This document shows, piece by piece, positions 7,966-16,676 of a stretch of DNA of 64,000 nucleotides (its first letter is position 1; every line of letters begins with the position of its first letter). The notes beneath the pieces are model-generated. The model saw nothing but the letters and a program-made list of their open reading frames with translations, did no database searches and was not told where the DNA came from. This stretch comes from DASWTL01 sp966250385. GTDB taxonomy: Bacteria; Bacteroidota; Bacteroidia; Sphingobacteriales; Sphingobacteriaceae. The stretch lies in the NCBI GenBank assembly GCA_966250385.1, contig CBINHC010000007.1:1-64000 (forward strand), written 5' to 3'. A program made the position numbers and the translations under genes.

Positions 7966-10863
7966 TTACCTGCCCGTAAGCCCGTCAACGGTTAACGCAA
8001 TATAGTATAGGCCGCCAATGGTAGGCCCCGCCGCATACTGGATGTATTGTCTATTGAAGATGTTTGAGCCGCCGGCTTTGATGGTCGACCGGTATTGCGG
8101 CACAAGGATGGTCACCTGCGCGTCGACCGTGCCGTACGCGGGTACCTGGCCGTTGGCAAGCGGACTTTCCCACAGGAAGCTGTCCTGCCATTTCCACAGC
8201 ACGTTGAACCCGACATTCTTCATGAGTTCCCGGTTACCGAATGAAACATTACTCGACCATTTCGGCGTATTGAATGCTGTAACGAACACATCACGGGATT
8301 CCTGGCTCCGGATGTTGTTATAGCTGACATTGCCTGAGATCGTGTAGTCTCCCCTGAACTTCCAGGTCACGCCAAGTGCAGACCCAAAATTCCGGTACCG
8401 GTTGCGTGCGTTCGTATAAACCCGGTAGCGGGTCTGCGCGTTACGGTTGGACGCCAGCATAGCGTTTACCGCAGCATCCGAACCGATCGGTCCGCCGGTC
8501 GGTACGGCAACTTCTACCTGCCCCAGAAAGCCGTCATATGTATTGGTATAGGCATCGAGGTCGAGTACCAGGGTATTATCCAGCAGAACACTCTTATAAC
8601 CCACTTCGTAGGAATCTATTCGTTCCGGCCGCGTCGCAGCAAGATTGGTTACTTCCAGAAGGTCGCGGTTCCTCAGGGCAGCCTCGCTCTGGGGGACTCC
8701 GGCGGCTACGTCCTTGTTGACAGCCGCGTTGAACGTGTTTACCGATGCCAGCGTATACGAGTTATCAAGGTACCCCAGTCCGTGGTTGATGTACGAGAGC
8801 CCCCCCACCCGCCGGACGTTGCCGTTATTGACGAACGACAGGGCTTCAAACAATGCCGGGAACCGGAATCCGTTCTGATAGGAGGCCCGGAAGTTGTGCA
8901 GGCCGCCAGCTGTGTACACAGCCGCTACGCGGGGATTCCACTTCGGGGTGAATTCGGGATTGTGATCCAGGCGGATCGAACCGAACAGCTTCAGTTTCTC
9001 CTCAAAGAGTGTTTTGGTGAGCTGCGCAAAACCGCCGTATTTTTTATAGTAGACGTTCCGGCCGAAGCTGCCGTCTGCTGCCGGCTGATTTCGCTCAGCA
9101 ACGGGACGACTGAAGTCTACAAAATTGTTTCCGTCAGGTATGATCTCATAAACGCGCAGATCGGCGCCCACCAGCAGATCAGCAAAGCGGATCCTGTCAG
9201 ACAGGTCGAGCTGCGCATCGGTATGATAGATCCGGCTCATCTGGTGCAGCCAGGCTCCTCCGGTTGCGGGGGCACCGGCCACGACCGACCCGTGATCCCA
9301 GTTATTGATGCCGATAATCGTTTTCTTCAGGGCCTCAAACTCCGGTGTACCCGGCTCCGCCCGGCCCTGATCCGCGAAGGTCCGTGCCAGCCGCATCGCA
9401 TCGGCCAGGGCGGTGCCCCGGTTCAGCTCGTCCTGCAGAGCTGTTTTGAAGGCATCCCGCCAGGCCGGATTTGATTTATTGCTCAGATCCAGGTTATCCA
9501 CCAGGGGCTTTACATTGTAGGAATCGCCGGTATTCTCGAGTGAAACATATGACCGGAAAAAATATTTCGGTCCCTTAAGCTCCAGGTGATGGTTCTGAAC
9601 GACCACGTTGTCCAGCTGAATTTTATTTCCCCGCTGAAATACGCCGTCCATCTTTCCGATCCGGTAACCATAGGACAGTTCGGCGTTTTCGTTCAGCCGG
9701 TAGTGCAGCGCTGCATCGAACTTCAGGTTATCAACCTTTGGACTGACCACATCGCGCTCCCAGTATCCTGTCCTGCGAACCAGGAAGGATTGGTTGGGAT
9801 TTCCGTTATAGTTGATACCGCTGACGGTTACCGCATTGTTATTTTCATCACCATACTTATTCCAGGCATCATATGCAGGATTATTGAATCCATCCAGTTC
9901 CGGGAATTGCGGATTCGCGGTGTTCAGCGAGTTCGGATTCTGGTCGGTTGCGGTCGATGAACGCCAGTCGGACCCGCGCATATAGCTGGCATTGACCTTG
10001 AATGCCCACTTGTCGTGAAAAGCGCGGGCGAACCGGACCGCCGTTTCGTTCAGCAGACCGGGGGTCGAGGCTATCCCGCTCACATGATTCACGCCGGATC
10101 GCTGATACACGCTGAGCCCCTGGTAAATGAACGGGCTTCGGGTCAGCAGGTTGGCCATACCGTTTATGGCATTCATACCGTACAATGCGGAAGCCGCTCC
10201 CGGGGTGATCTCGATACTCGCAATATCGAGCTCTGTCGGGCCTATCGCATTGCCCAGCGGCACTCCTAATGTAGCAGCCTGCATATCGACCCCGTCGACC
10301 AGCTGCATAAACCTGAAATTGTTGGGGATATTGAAACCCCGGGTATTCGGCACCTTGAAGGTCAGGCTGGATGTGGTCATCTGGACGCCCTTCACATTTT
10401 CAAGCGCATCATAGAAACCGGGAGCAGGTGACTGCCGGATGGACCGGATGTCCAGTTTCTCAATGGCGACCGGTGAACGCAGGATACTTTCTTCCACCCT
10501 GGAGGCCGTAACGACGACTTCCTTTCCCAGCAGCATCCGGGTCGTAAGGACAATGTCCGGCTGGTTCGAGGCATCCCTTACCTCGTACTCCTGTGGCGAA
10601 AATCCCATCATACTGAAAACCAGCGTGAATGGAAATTTCAGCCGGGTGCGCAGCGTAAACACGCCATCCTGATTGGTGGTCGTGCCCGACACGGTTCCCT
10701 TCAGCTGTACGCTCACGCCAGGAAGAACCTGGCCGGCAGTACCATCAGTGACCCGGCCCCGGACTTCGACCAGAGAACTTTCCTGCCCCCGGACGAGCAC
10801 CGGTAATGCAATCAGAATAAGGAACACTGTCTTAATTTTCTTGGTAAAATTCTTCAACTCCAT
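7966..10863 (-). CDS. TonB-dependent outer-membrane receptor with carboxypeptidase-regulatory-like domain
   Basis: 965 aa. A signal peptide (about 1-26, ending near VRG-Q) is followed by a carboxypeptidase D regulatory-like beta-sandwich (about 30-110, GRVTDGTAGQVLPGVSVQL). Then come a plug domain (about 118-240; EVVVTASRVEESI resembles a TonB-box/plug start) and a 22-strand barrel to the C-terminus. TonB/ExbBD-powered import of a large ligand is expected. There is no SusD partner, so it is not a polysaccharide system; siderophore, metal or organic-ligand uptake are possible. It faces a trio of envelope genes across a 376-bp region with nested inverted repeats. Confidence 0.93.
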   Translation of the reverse strand: MELKNFTKKIKTVFLILIALPVLVRGQESSLVEVRGRVTDGTAGQVLPGVSVQLKGTVSGTTTNQDGVFTLRTRLKFPFTLVFSMMGFSPQEYEVRDASNQPDIVLTTRMLLGKEVVVTASRVEESILRSPVAIEKLDIRSIRQSPAPGFYDALENVKGVQMTTSSLTFKVPNTRGFNIPNNFRFMQLVDGVDMQAATLGVPLGNAIGPTELDIASIEITPGAASALYGMNAINGMANLLTRSPFIYQGLSVYQRSGVNHVSGIASTPGLLNETAVRFARAFHDKWAFKVNASYMRGSDWRSSTATDQNPNSLNTANPQFPELDGFNNPAYDAWNKYGDENNNAVTVSGINYNGNPNQSFLVRRTGYWERDVVSPKVDNLKFDAALHYRLNENAELSYGYRIGKMDGVFQRGNKIQLDNVVVQNHHLELKGPKYFFRSYVSLENTGDSYNVKPLVDNLDLSNKSNPAWRDAFKTALQDELNRGTALADAMRLARTFADQGRAEPGTPEFEALKKTIIGINNWDHGSVVAGAPATGGAWLHQMSRIYHTDAQLDLSDRIRFADLLVGADLRVYEIIPDGNNFVDFSRPVAERNQPAADGSFGRNVYYKKYGGFAQLTKTLFEEKLKLFGSIRLDHNPEFTPKWNPRVAAVYTAGGLHNFRASYQNGFRFPALFEALSFVNNGNVRRVGGLSYINHGLGYLDNSYTLASVNTFNAAVNKDVAAGVPQSEAALRNRDLLEVTNLAATRPERIDSYEVGYKSVLLDNTLVLDLDAYTNTYDGFLGQVEVAVPTGGPIGSDAAVNAMLASNRNAQTRYRVYTNARNRYRNFGSALGVTWKFRGDYTISGNVSYNNIRSQESRDVFVTAFNTPKWSSNVSFGNRELMKNVGFNVLWKWQDSFLWESPLANGQVPAYGTVDAQVTILVPQYRSTIKAGGSNIFNRQYIQYAAGPTIGGLYYIALTVDGLTGR

Positions 10864-10949
10864 ACGTTTTGATTTAATGACTGACTATCGTCGGCAAGCG
10901 GCCGCCCGGTCCAAACCGATTACTCTACAAAGACTACCGATTTAGTAGA

Positions 10950-10979
10950 CAAAAATAGAAAGCAATTTGTTCGAACAAA
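10950..10979 (-). promoter_or_regulatory. Candidate Bacteroidota promoter of the TonB receptor
   Basis: On the minus strand TATTTTTG (10950-10957) fits the TAnnTTTG -7 element, and TTTG (10976-10979) sits 18 bp upstream as a -33 element. It lies about 90 bp before the receptor's ATG. Consensus match only. Confidence 0.45.
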
Positions 10980-10989
10980 ATCTATTTTT
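10951..10989. repeat. Nested inverted repeats, candidate operator
   Basis: The outer repeat is AAAAATAGA (10951-10959) with TCTATTTTT (10981-10989). Inside it lies a perfect 14-bp palindrome, TTTGTTCGAACAAA (10966-10979). Both overlap the candidate receptor promoter, as expected for a repressor site. The cognate regulator is not identifiable. Confidence 0.5.
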
Positions 10990-11239
10990 CAGTTAAGGTC
11001 AGGTTTCCTGCTGTCCGGGCCGGGCCGGATTAGTTCACCTCTTACAGGATCTATAGCGTCCGGGATCCCGAACTCCCGAAATTAAATTCGGTTATCCCCG
11101 GAAATCCGATATCGCCGGCCAACCGGAAGAACATTCCGCGCCGACACGACGTGGTCAGTCCAAAAAGAAATTTCCCCTGGGAGTAGCGGAAGTCAAATGG
11201 GTTTCGTAAATTCAGTAACCTGAATGATAGATCTTGCCC

Positions 11240-11779
11240 GTGAAGAAAGCGGTAGCCTCCGTCCTGTTATTTGTATTTCTCTTTAACCTGGTCGGTTATA
11301 AGGTGCTTTTCTTTTGCCTTACGGCAGCGGCTGATCTACGGCTGGAGGCAGAGATCGCAAAGATCCGGTCGGATGATAACCGACTCATTACAATCCGTAT
11401 CCCGCTCAACCTTCCCTATGCTCCTGAAAAAACGGAATTTGAGCCTGCAAGTGGTGAGGTGCAGGCAAATGGAACGACCTTCAGATATGTGATGTGGCGT
11501 ATCGAGAAAGGCGAGGTGGAATTGTTATGCATCAGCAACAGGGAAGAATCCCGGATCATCGACCGGACAGACGAATTCGTTCGGAAGATCAGTCTGATGA
11601 TCAGCGGAAATAAGAAAAAAATAAGCTACAAGGAAGTCCACATTGATTTCTTCCAGCTGCCTGTGGCGGCGCTTTCAGCACCGGGTAGTGCGCCGGAAGC
11701 AGATTATCCGGTTTTGCCCGACCTGAATACGGATAAAGGATACCCCACCCTGCCGGCCAATCCGCCGAATTTCGCGTAG
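11240..11779 (+). CDS. Small membrane-anchored/exported protein, unknown function
   Basis: About 179 aa starting at GTG 11240 (MKKAVASVLLFVF); an in-frame TTG at 11234 is the alternative. One N-terminal hydrophobic segment (about 5-30, rich in Phe and Leu) could be a signal peptide or anchor. The rest is polar, with the IRIPLNLPYAPEKTEFE...FRYVMWRIEKGEVELLCI arrangement and a Pro-rich tail. In my recollection similar small proteins with a FLFNLVGY-type N-terminus occur beside TonB receptors and metal genes in Bacteroidota, but I cannot name a family. It starts a three-gene run with the beta-barrel and the PAP2 lipoprotein. Coding status is supported by codon pattern and context. Confidence 0.7.
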   Translation: MKKAVASVLLFVFLFNLVGYKVLFFCLTAAADLRLEAEIAKIRSDDNRLITIRIPLNLPYAPEKTEFEPASGEVQANGTTFRYVMWRIEKGEVELLCISNREESRIIDRTDEFVRKISLMISGNKKKISYKEVHIDFFQLPVAALSAPGSAPEADYPVLPDLNTDKGYPTLPANPPNFA

Positions 11780-11888
11780 CTACCCCTGAAGAACCGACAC
11801 TTGCACCGCTGCTGCGGCTACCCGGCATCCGTATGCCGGCGGGATCTTCATACGCGAACCAATCCAACGACTTCTTAAAACTCAGAAA

Positions 11889-12818
11889 ATGAACAGCTAT
11901 TACAAATTGCTGAAATGCAATTTCATAATCTTCGGGCTTGCCATGTCCTTTTTTTCGGCAAGCGCCCAGACCGACCAGGACGCCCTGATGATGCCTGAAA
12001 AAAACCTCTGCGTAGCCGCCACTGCGGGTTACAGCAGCTGGACCAGGTACTGGGAAGGAACCTTTAAGCGTGAAAACGACAATATCGGCCGACTTTCCAC
12101 CCGTTCGGCCATGCTGATGCTGAATTACGGCCTTGGCAACAACCTCAACCTGCTGGCTGCGGTACCTTACGTCTCCGTTAGGGCGAGCGCGGGGACGCTG
12201 AGCCCCATCAGCGGCTTCCAGGACCTGAGCCTCGCTGTAAAGTGGAAGCCTGTCCATCTGGCTTCCGGCCCTCAAAAGTTCTCGCTTTTTACGGTCGCAG
12301 GCTTCTCGGTTCCTACCAACGATTACGACATCGACTTCATGCCGATGTGTATCGGTATGGGCAGCAAGGTGCTCAGCGGACGCCTGATCGCAGATATCCA
12401 GCGCGGGAAGCTTTATGCGACTGCGGCTGCCGGATATCTCCTGCGCAGCAACGTCACCATCGACCGGGAAGCATATTACACCACAGAGCAGATCAATTCC
12501 AGCGAGGTCAGAATGCCTGACGCCGGAAGTTTCCAGTTCAGGACCGGCTATCGTTCCCGAACCATTATCGCTGAAGCTTTCGTGGACAATATGACCACCT
12601 TCGGCGGATTCGATATCCGGAAAAACGATATGCCTTTTGTCAGCAACCGGATGAACAGCACCCGCCTGGGCCTCGAGACCAAACTTTACCTGCCCAGTAA
12701 CACGGCTCTCGGGTTCCATGCATCCGCATTCCAGACGGTAGCAGGACGGAACATGGGTAGTGCCACCGGATTCATGGCCGGTTTCGATTATGCTTTCAAA
12801 CTGAAGAGGACCAAATAA
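11889..12818 (+). CDS. Outer-membrane beta-barrel protein (transporter-like)
   Basis: 309 aa. A signal peptide (about 1-27, ending SASA-Q) is followed by alternating hydrophobic/aromatic strands throughout (AATAGYSSWTRYWEG, MLMLNYGLGNNLNLLAAVPYVSV) and a C-terminal amphipathic strand ending FDYAFKLKRTK. This is the pattern of barrels related to the MetA/phenol-degradation or transporter group. It lies 7 bp before the haloperoxidase-type lipoprotein and is almost certainly cotranscribed with it. Cargo unknown; it could be a channel for the substrate or product of the neighbouring enzyme. Confidence 0.8.
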   Translation: MNSYYKLLKCNFIIFGLAMSFFSASAQTDQDALMMPEKNLCVAATAGYSSWTRYWEGTFKRENDNIGRLSTRSAMLMLNYGLGNNLNLLAAVPYVSVRASAGTLSPISGFQDLSLAVKWKPVHLASGPQKFSLFTVAGFSVPTNDYDIDFMPMCIGMGSKVLSGRLIADIQRGKLYATAAAGYLLRSNVTIDREAYYTTEQINSSEVRMPDAGSFQFRTGYRSRTIIAEAFVDNMTTFGGFDIRKNDMPFVSNRMNSTRLGLETKLYLPSNTALGFHASAFQTVAGRNMGSATGFMAGFDYAFKLKRTK

Positions 12819-12825
12819 GACTGAG

Positions 12826-14385
12826 ATGAAAACCAGATATACTCTACGACATATGCTGGCGGCGTTAATCATCGCGCCAGCTGTACTTTTCGTACTCAAT
12901 TCGTGCAATAAGGACATTGTTGAGACGACCGATAATCACCCGGTGCTGGACCCGATCAGCACGAATCCGGAGGCGGCAGGCTGGCAGCCCTTTATCGCCA
13001 CGGAAGCCGGCCTGAACATTCCCGCACCCGCCCCGGTAAACTCAGCCGCCTACCGGGAAGAGCTGGCCGGCCTCAAAGCTGCAAGCTCAAACCTCACAGC
13101 GGAACAACAGGACGTTATCAACTTCTGGAAAGTTGGAAGCATCCTCAGGTGGAACGAGATTATGCGTGAACTGGTTGCCAAGCACAACCTGCCGCCTTTC
13201 CAGAATCCGGATGGCAGCTATCCGGTACCCAGTGCGACCAATCCCTTTTCGTATCCGGTCTTTCCGTTTTCAAATCCACCGTATGCAGCCCGTGCGTACG
13301 CCTATGTGAGCATCGCTCAGTACGATGCGCTCATTATGGCATGGAAAATAAAGTATCAGCACCACCGGCCGGCGCCTTATGAGACGGATGGATCGATCAG
13401 CGTTTCGGTACCCAAAAGTACGCTGCCGGCGTATCCGTCGGAAGATGCAGTCATTGCCGGCGCCTCGCTGGAGATTATGCGGCTGCTCTTCCCGGCCGAT
13501 GTCGACTACCTGAACAAAATGGCTGAGGACGAAAAGAATTACCGGCTCTGGAGCGGTGCCAACGTACCGAGCGACATCGCTGCCGGCGACTCGCTGGGCA
13601 GACAAGTAGCCCGTCAGATTATTCAGCGGGCACGCGGTGACGGTATGAACCTGGCGGGTGGCGATGCCGCCATGTGGTCGAAAATGGAGGAAGACACGCG
13701 CGCAAGAAACGAGATTCCGTGGATCTCACTGGAATCTCCAAAGCGGCCGCCCATGCTTCCGGCCTTCGGTAACGTAAAACCGATTCTTTTCAATCCGGCG
13801 CAGCTCCCCGGTCTCCTTCCTCCGTCTCCCCCGCCTACCGCTTCGGAACGAATGAAGGCGGAGCTTGAGGAGATCCGGAAGTTCACCGACAACCCGTCAA
13901 AGGAACGTATGCGGATCGTGAACTTCTGGGCGGATGGAGTGGCCACCTATACACCGCCAGGCCACTGGAATGCTATCGCCGCGAAAGCATTCGTTGAAAA
14001 GCGGTACAGCGAGATCAACTGGGCCCGCAATTATGCGTTGCTAAATGCCGGGATGATGGATGCGGCAATCTTGTGCTGGAATGCAAAGTTCCTGTACTTC
14101 AACCCGCGTCCGAGCCAGATGAACCCGAAAATCAAGACGCTTACGGGTGTGCCTAATTTCCCATCCTACATTTCCGGGCACTCAACGTTCAGCGGAGCCG
14201 CTGCAGGCATTCTGGGTTACCTGCTGCCCGAACATGCGCAGGAATTTTCAGCGATGGCGCTGGAGGCTTCAAACTCCCGGATGTATGGCGGCATACATTA
14301 CCGGGCCGACTGTGAAGAAGGACTTGTGGCTGGCGGAAAAATCGCCGCATTGGCCATCCAGAGAGCGGGTATCGATATCCGGTAG
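12826..14385 (+). CDS. PAP2/vanadium-haloperoxidase-type lipoprotein
   Basis: 519 aa lipoprotein: a signal peptide with lipobox LNSC (C27) puts it in the envelope. The C-terminal half carries the three phosphate/vanadate-binding motifs of the superfamily: KFLYFNPRPSQ, then SGHSTFSGAA, then SRMYGGIHYRAD, whose Arg and His are the expected catalytic pair. The size and long helical N-terminal half match vanadium-dependent haloperoxidase-like proteins rather than small lipid phosphatases. The reaction could be phosphoester hydrolysis or peroxide-dependent halide oxidation; sequence alone does not decide. It is the last gene of the trio, followed by a perfect 26-bp palindrome. Confidence 0.88.
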   Translation: MKTRYTLRHMLAALIIAPAVLFVLNSCNKDIVETTDNHPVLDPISTNPEAAGWQPFIATEAGLNIPAPAPVNSAAYREELAGLKAASSNLTAEQQDVINFWKVGSILRWNEIMRELVAKHNLPPFQNPDGSYPVPSATNPFSYPVFPFSNPPYAARAYAYVSIAQYDALIMAWKIKYQHHRPAPYETDGSISVSVPKSTLPAYPSEDAVIAGASLEIMRLLFPADVDYLNKMAEDEKNYRLWSGANVPSDIAAGDSLGRQVARQIIQRARGDGMNLAGGDAAMWSKMEEDTRARNEIPWISLESPKRPPMLPAFGNVKPILFNPAQLPGLLPPSPPPTASERMKAELEEIRKFTDNPSKERMRIVNFWADGVATYTPPGHWNAIAAKAFVEKRYSEINWARNYALLNAGMMDAAILCWNAKFLYFNPRPSQMNPKIKTLTGVPNFPSYISGHSTFSGAAAGILGYLLPEHAQEFSAMALEASNSRMYGGIHYRADCEEGLVAGGKIAALAIQRAGIDIR

Positions 14386-14392
14386 AACATTT

Positions 14393-14418
14393 GCAGGAGC
14401 CGGCCGGCCGGCTCCTGC
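14393..14418. terminator. Perfect 26-bp GC palindrome, probable terminator
   Basis: GCAGGAGC (14393-14400) and GCTCCTGC (14411-14418) flank a central CGGCCGGCCG, the whole being exactly self-complementary. It lies 8 bp after the stop of the lipoprotein gene. No long T-run follows, so it may act as a hairpin without classic Rho-independent release. Confidence 0.5.
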
Positions 14419-14512
14419 CTGTTACCGTTGTTTGAACCAGCCCTGCCCAAATAATCGGACTGTCCCCGAAGAGTGCGGGACATGTAAATATCTGTACCTT
14501 TAACAAACCGGT

Positions 14513-15427
14513 ATGCTCGATATAGTCATTGATGCCAGGCATGCCGCCCTTAGTCCGGCGGTAAAAGTGAAACGGATCCTCCCGTTCCGTCTCCGGAGAA
14601 TGGTCGGCCCTTTTATTTTCATGGACCATGCAGGTCCCATCCAGGAGATTCCGGTGCAGTCGTCCAAACTGGATGTCTTACCGCATCCCCACATCGGCCT
14701 TTCCACGGTGAGCTACCTGTTCGGCGGCCAGGTCACACACCGGGACAGTCTGGGTGTAGAGCAGATCATCCGGCCGGGAGAAGTCAACTGGATGACAGCA
14801 GGAAGCGGCATCGCACACTCGGAGCGGTTTGAGGATCCTTCGGCATTGCAGGGAGGTCTGGAGATGATTCAGACCTGGGTTGCCCTTCCCGAGAGCGATG
14901 AAGAGGCGGCACCCAGCTTCAACAATTACTCGCCGGAAAAGCTCCCCGTCTTCACGGATACGGGGGTATGGATGCGCCTCATCGCCGGCAGCGCCTACGG
15001 AGTTAAGAACGACGTTAAGACGAATTCGCCTTTGTTTTACCTGCACGTTGTCCTCCAGAAGGGCGCCGTGTTCGGGCTTCCGGAGGAGCATTCCGAAAGA
15101 GGGTTCTATATCGTGAAGGGTGGAATTGAAATTGCGGCTCACACATATGGTCCCGGGCAGATGCTGGTGTTCAGCAAAGGTGCTGACCCATTGATTATTG
15201 CGAAGGAAGATACGACCCTGATGCTGCTTGGCGGTGAGCCGCTCGGAGAGCGTTTCATTTGGTGGAACTTTGTCTCCTCCCATAAGGAGCGTATAGAACA
15301 GGCTAAGGACGACTGGAAGCAGGGCCGCATCATGCTGCCCCCGAATGATGACAAGGAGTTTATCCCCCTGCCCGATGATCCGTCAAAACCTTCAGCGAGT
15401 CCCCCGGGACCGGAGCCGCTTTCATAG
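14513..15427 (+). CDS. Pirin-family bicupin protein
   Basis: 304 aa with the two cupin domains of pirin. The N-terminal metal site is visible as the HPHIGLSTVSYLFGG His pair, a further His in QVTHRDSLG, and the Glu in GIAHSE after NWMTAGS. Iron-dependent quercetinase activity or a redox-sensing role is known for relatives. The C-terminal cupin ends with an unusual Pro/Ser-rich tail. The gene is single on the plus strand; a TACCTTTA element about 12 bp before the start may be a -7 promoter box. It sits near other electrophile/quinone-related genes. Confidence 0.93.
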   Translation: MLDIVIDARHAALSPAVKVKRILPFRLRRMVGPFIFMDHAGPIQEIPVQSSKLDVLPHPHIGLSTVSYLFGGQVTHRDSLGVEQIIRPGEVNWMTAGSGIAHSERFEDPSALQGGLEMIQTWVALPESDEEAAPSFNNYSPEKLPVFTDTGVWMRLIAGSAYGVKNDVKTNSPLFYLHVVLQKGAVFGLPEEHSERGFYIVKGGIEIAAHTYGPGQMLVFSKGADPLIIAKEDTTLMLLGGEPLGERFIWWNFVSSHKERIEQAKDDWKQGRIMLPPNDDKEFIPLPDDPSKPSASPPGPEPLS

Positions 15428-15564
15428 CCGGAACCCGAAGTGTTGTCCGGTGGCCGACAATCGGCTCGGAAGCGCCTGATCGGCCCGCTATGATCCTATT
15501 CATTTGGCACTATGCCGGGTACCTGACATCTCTTATCCGTCCCCCAAATAGCTGCTATTCTTCA

Positions 15565-15991
15565 TATGTTAGACGATTGATCCGCCCAATAAGTTCTGCA
15601 GCACGGGGGCTTGACGGTTTGGGGCAAGATGAATGTGGCTCAAATGCTGGCGCACTGCAACGTGGCCTATGAGCTGACCTCTGAAGGCAAGCACCCGGTA
15701 CCTAACCCCTTTGTGAAACTGATCCTGCGCCTGTTTGTAAAAAACAAGGTCGTCAGCGATCGTCCGCATAAGCCCAACGGTCCTACGGCTCCGGTTTTCC
15801 TGGTGTCCCCCGAGAAAGACTTCGAGCCTGAGAAAAAACGGCTGATCCAATATGTCCGGCAGACCCAGCAGCTGGGCGCGCAACATTTTCACATGAAAGA
15901 GTCCAGCTCTTTTGGAAAACTGACCTCAGGGGAATGGAACAACATGTTCTATAAACATCTCGACCATCACCTGAAACAGTTTGGAGTATAG
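15565..15991 (+). pseudogene. DUF1569 (DinB-like) gene with N-terminal frameshift
   Basis: The frame from 15611 encodes WGKMNVAQMLAHC near its start and FGKLTSGEWNNMFYKHLDHHLKQFGV at the end, the hallmarks of DUF1569, which has a DinB-like four-helix metal-binding fold. The frame is closed upstream by TAA at 15590. The missing N-terminal helix is found in another frame (RRLIRPISS, 15571-15597), so a one-base indel near 15594-15600 separates them. The residue 15611 TTG is unlikely to be a native start. It is either a recent pseudogene or a sequencing error in an otherwise intact gene. The family is usually about 150 aa; 126 remain in frame. Confidence 0.65.
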
Positions 15992-16006
15992 GATATAAGC
16001 AACTGA

Positions 16007-16599
16007 CTACCAGCTATCGATCGGGAAAAACTGGAACGATTCCTTCAGTCTACCAATCTGCTCGGCATACCGAAGGCGCGGGAAATTGCCGGTGATTTTA
16101 CTTTAAGAAACTTCAGGAAAGGCGACTTCATCTTAAAGGCGGGAAAGGTGCCTGACGAATACTCTACCTCGAAGACGGCTTTATCCGGGCCTTCGCGCGC
16201 GATACCCAGGGAAACGAGGTGACCACGGCGATTTATTCGCCAAATCAGATCGTCTTTGAAGTTTCCTCGTTTTTTAACCGGAGTGTTTCAACAGAAAATT
16301 TCCAGACCCTCTCTGATTGCAAGGCCTGGATGTTAAGCTACAGCGAGCTGAATATGCTGTTTCACTCCATGCCGGAGTTCCGTGACTTTGGCCGGCATAT
16401 CCTGGTAACCGGATTTTCCGCATTGAAGTCCAGGATGTTATCGACCATCACTGACACGGCCGAAGCGCGCTATGAAAAGCTGCTCAAGTCCCGTCCGGAA
16501 ATATTCCGGCAGGTGCCATTAAAGTACATAGCCTCCTATAGTGGGATCACCGACACATCGCTGAGCCGGATCCGGAAAGAGTCCGCAAAAAAATCATAG
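16007..16599 (+). pseudogene. Crp/Fnr-family regulator, frameshifted
   Basis: Two frames together give one cyclic-nucleotide-binding-like protein. The frame from 16007 reads EKLERFLQSTN...FRKGDFILKAGKVPDEY until a shift near 16162-16164. The frame ending at 16599 continues YLEDGFIRAFARDTQGNEV...YIASYSGITDTSLSRIRKE. Missing features are a start codon and one base at the shift. The C-terminal part with the last helix of the winged helix-turn-helix is preserved. An intact relative lies at 29980-30564. It probably once controlled the adjacent membrane protein gene. Reads are needed to exclude an assembly error. Confidence 0.7.
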
Positions 16600-16676
16600 G
16601 CCCGAAAAATCTTGTCCTATGGCAAGAACGACCTAGCAGTTTTTTCCAAACTTTGTGTAGCTAATTCGCTCACATT

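Larger units (their letters stand above)
10864..11239. other. Shared upstream region of the TonB receptor and the envelope trio
   Basis: 376 bp between two divergent transcription units. The part near the receptor is AT-rich and holds a candidate promoter with nested inverted repeats at 10950-10989. The half nearer the trio is GC-rich and shows no clear signal. Confidence 0.55.

Noticed and set aside
11601..12917. Long (438 codon) minus-strand frame opposite the beta-barrel gene
   Set aside because: It is the reverse of a GC-rich gene whose plus-strand product has a signal peptide and barrel strands; the minus translation has no family features.
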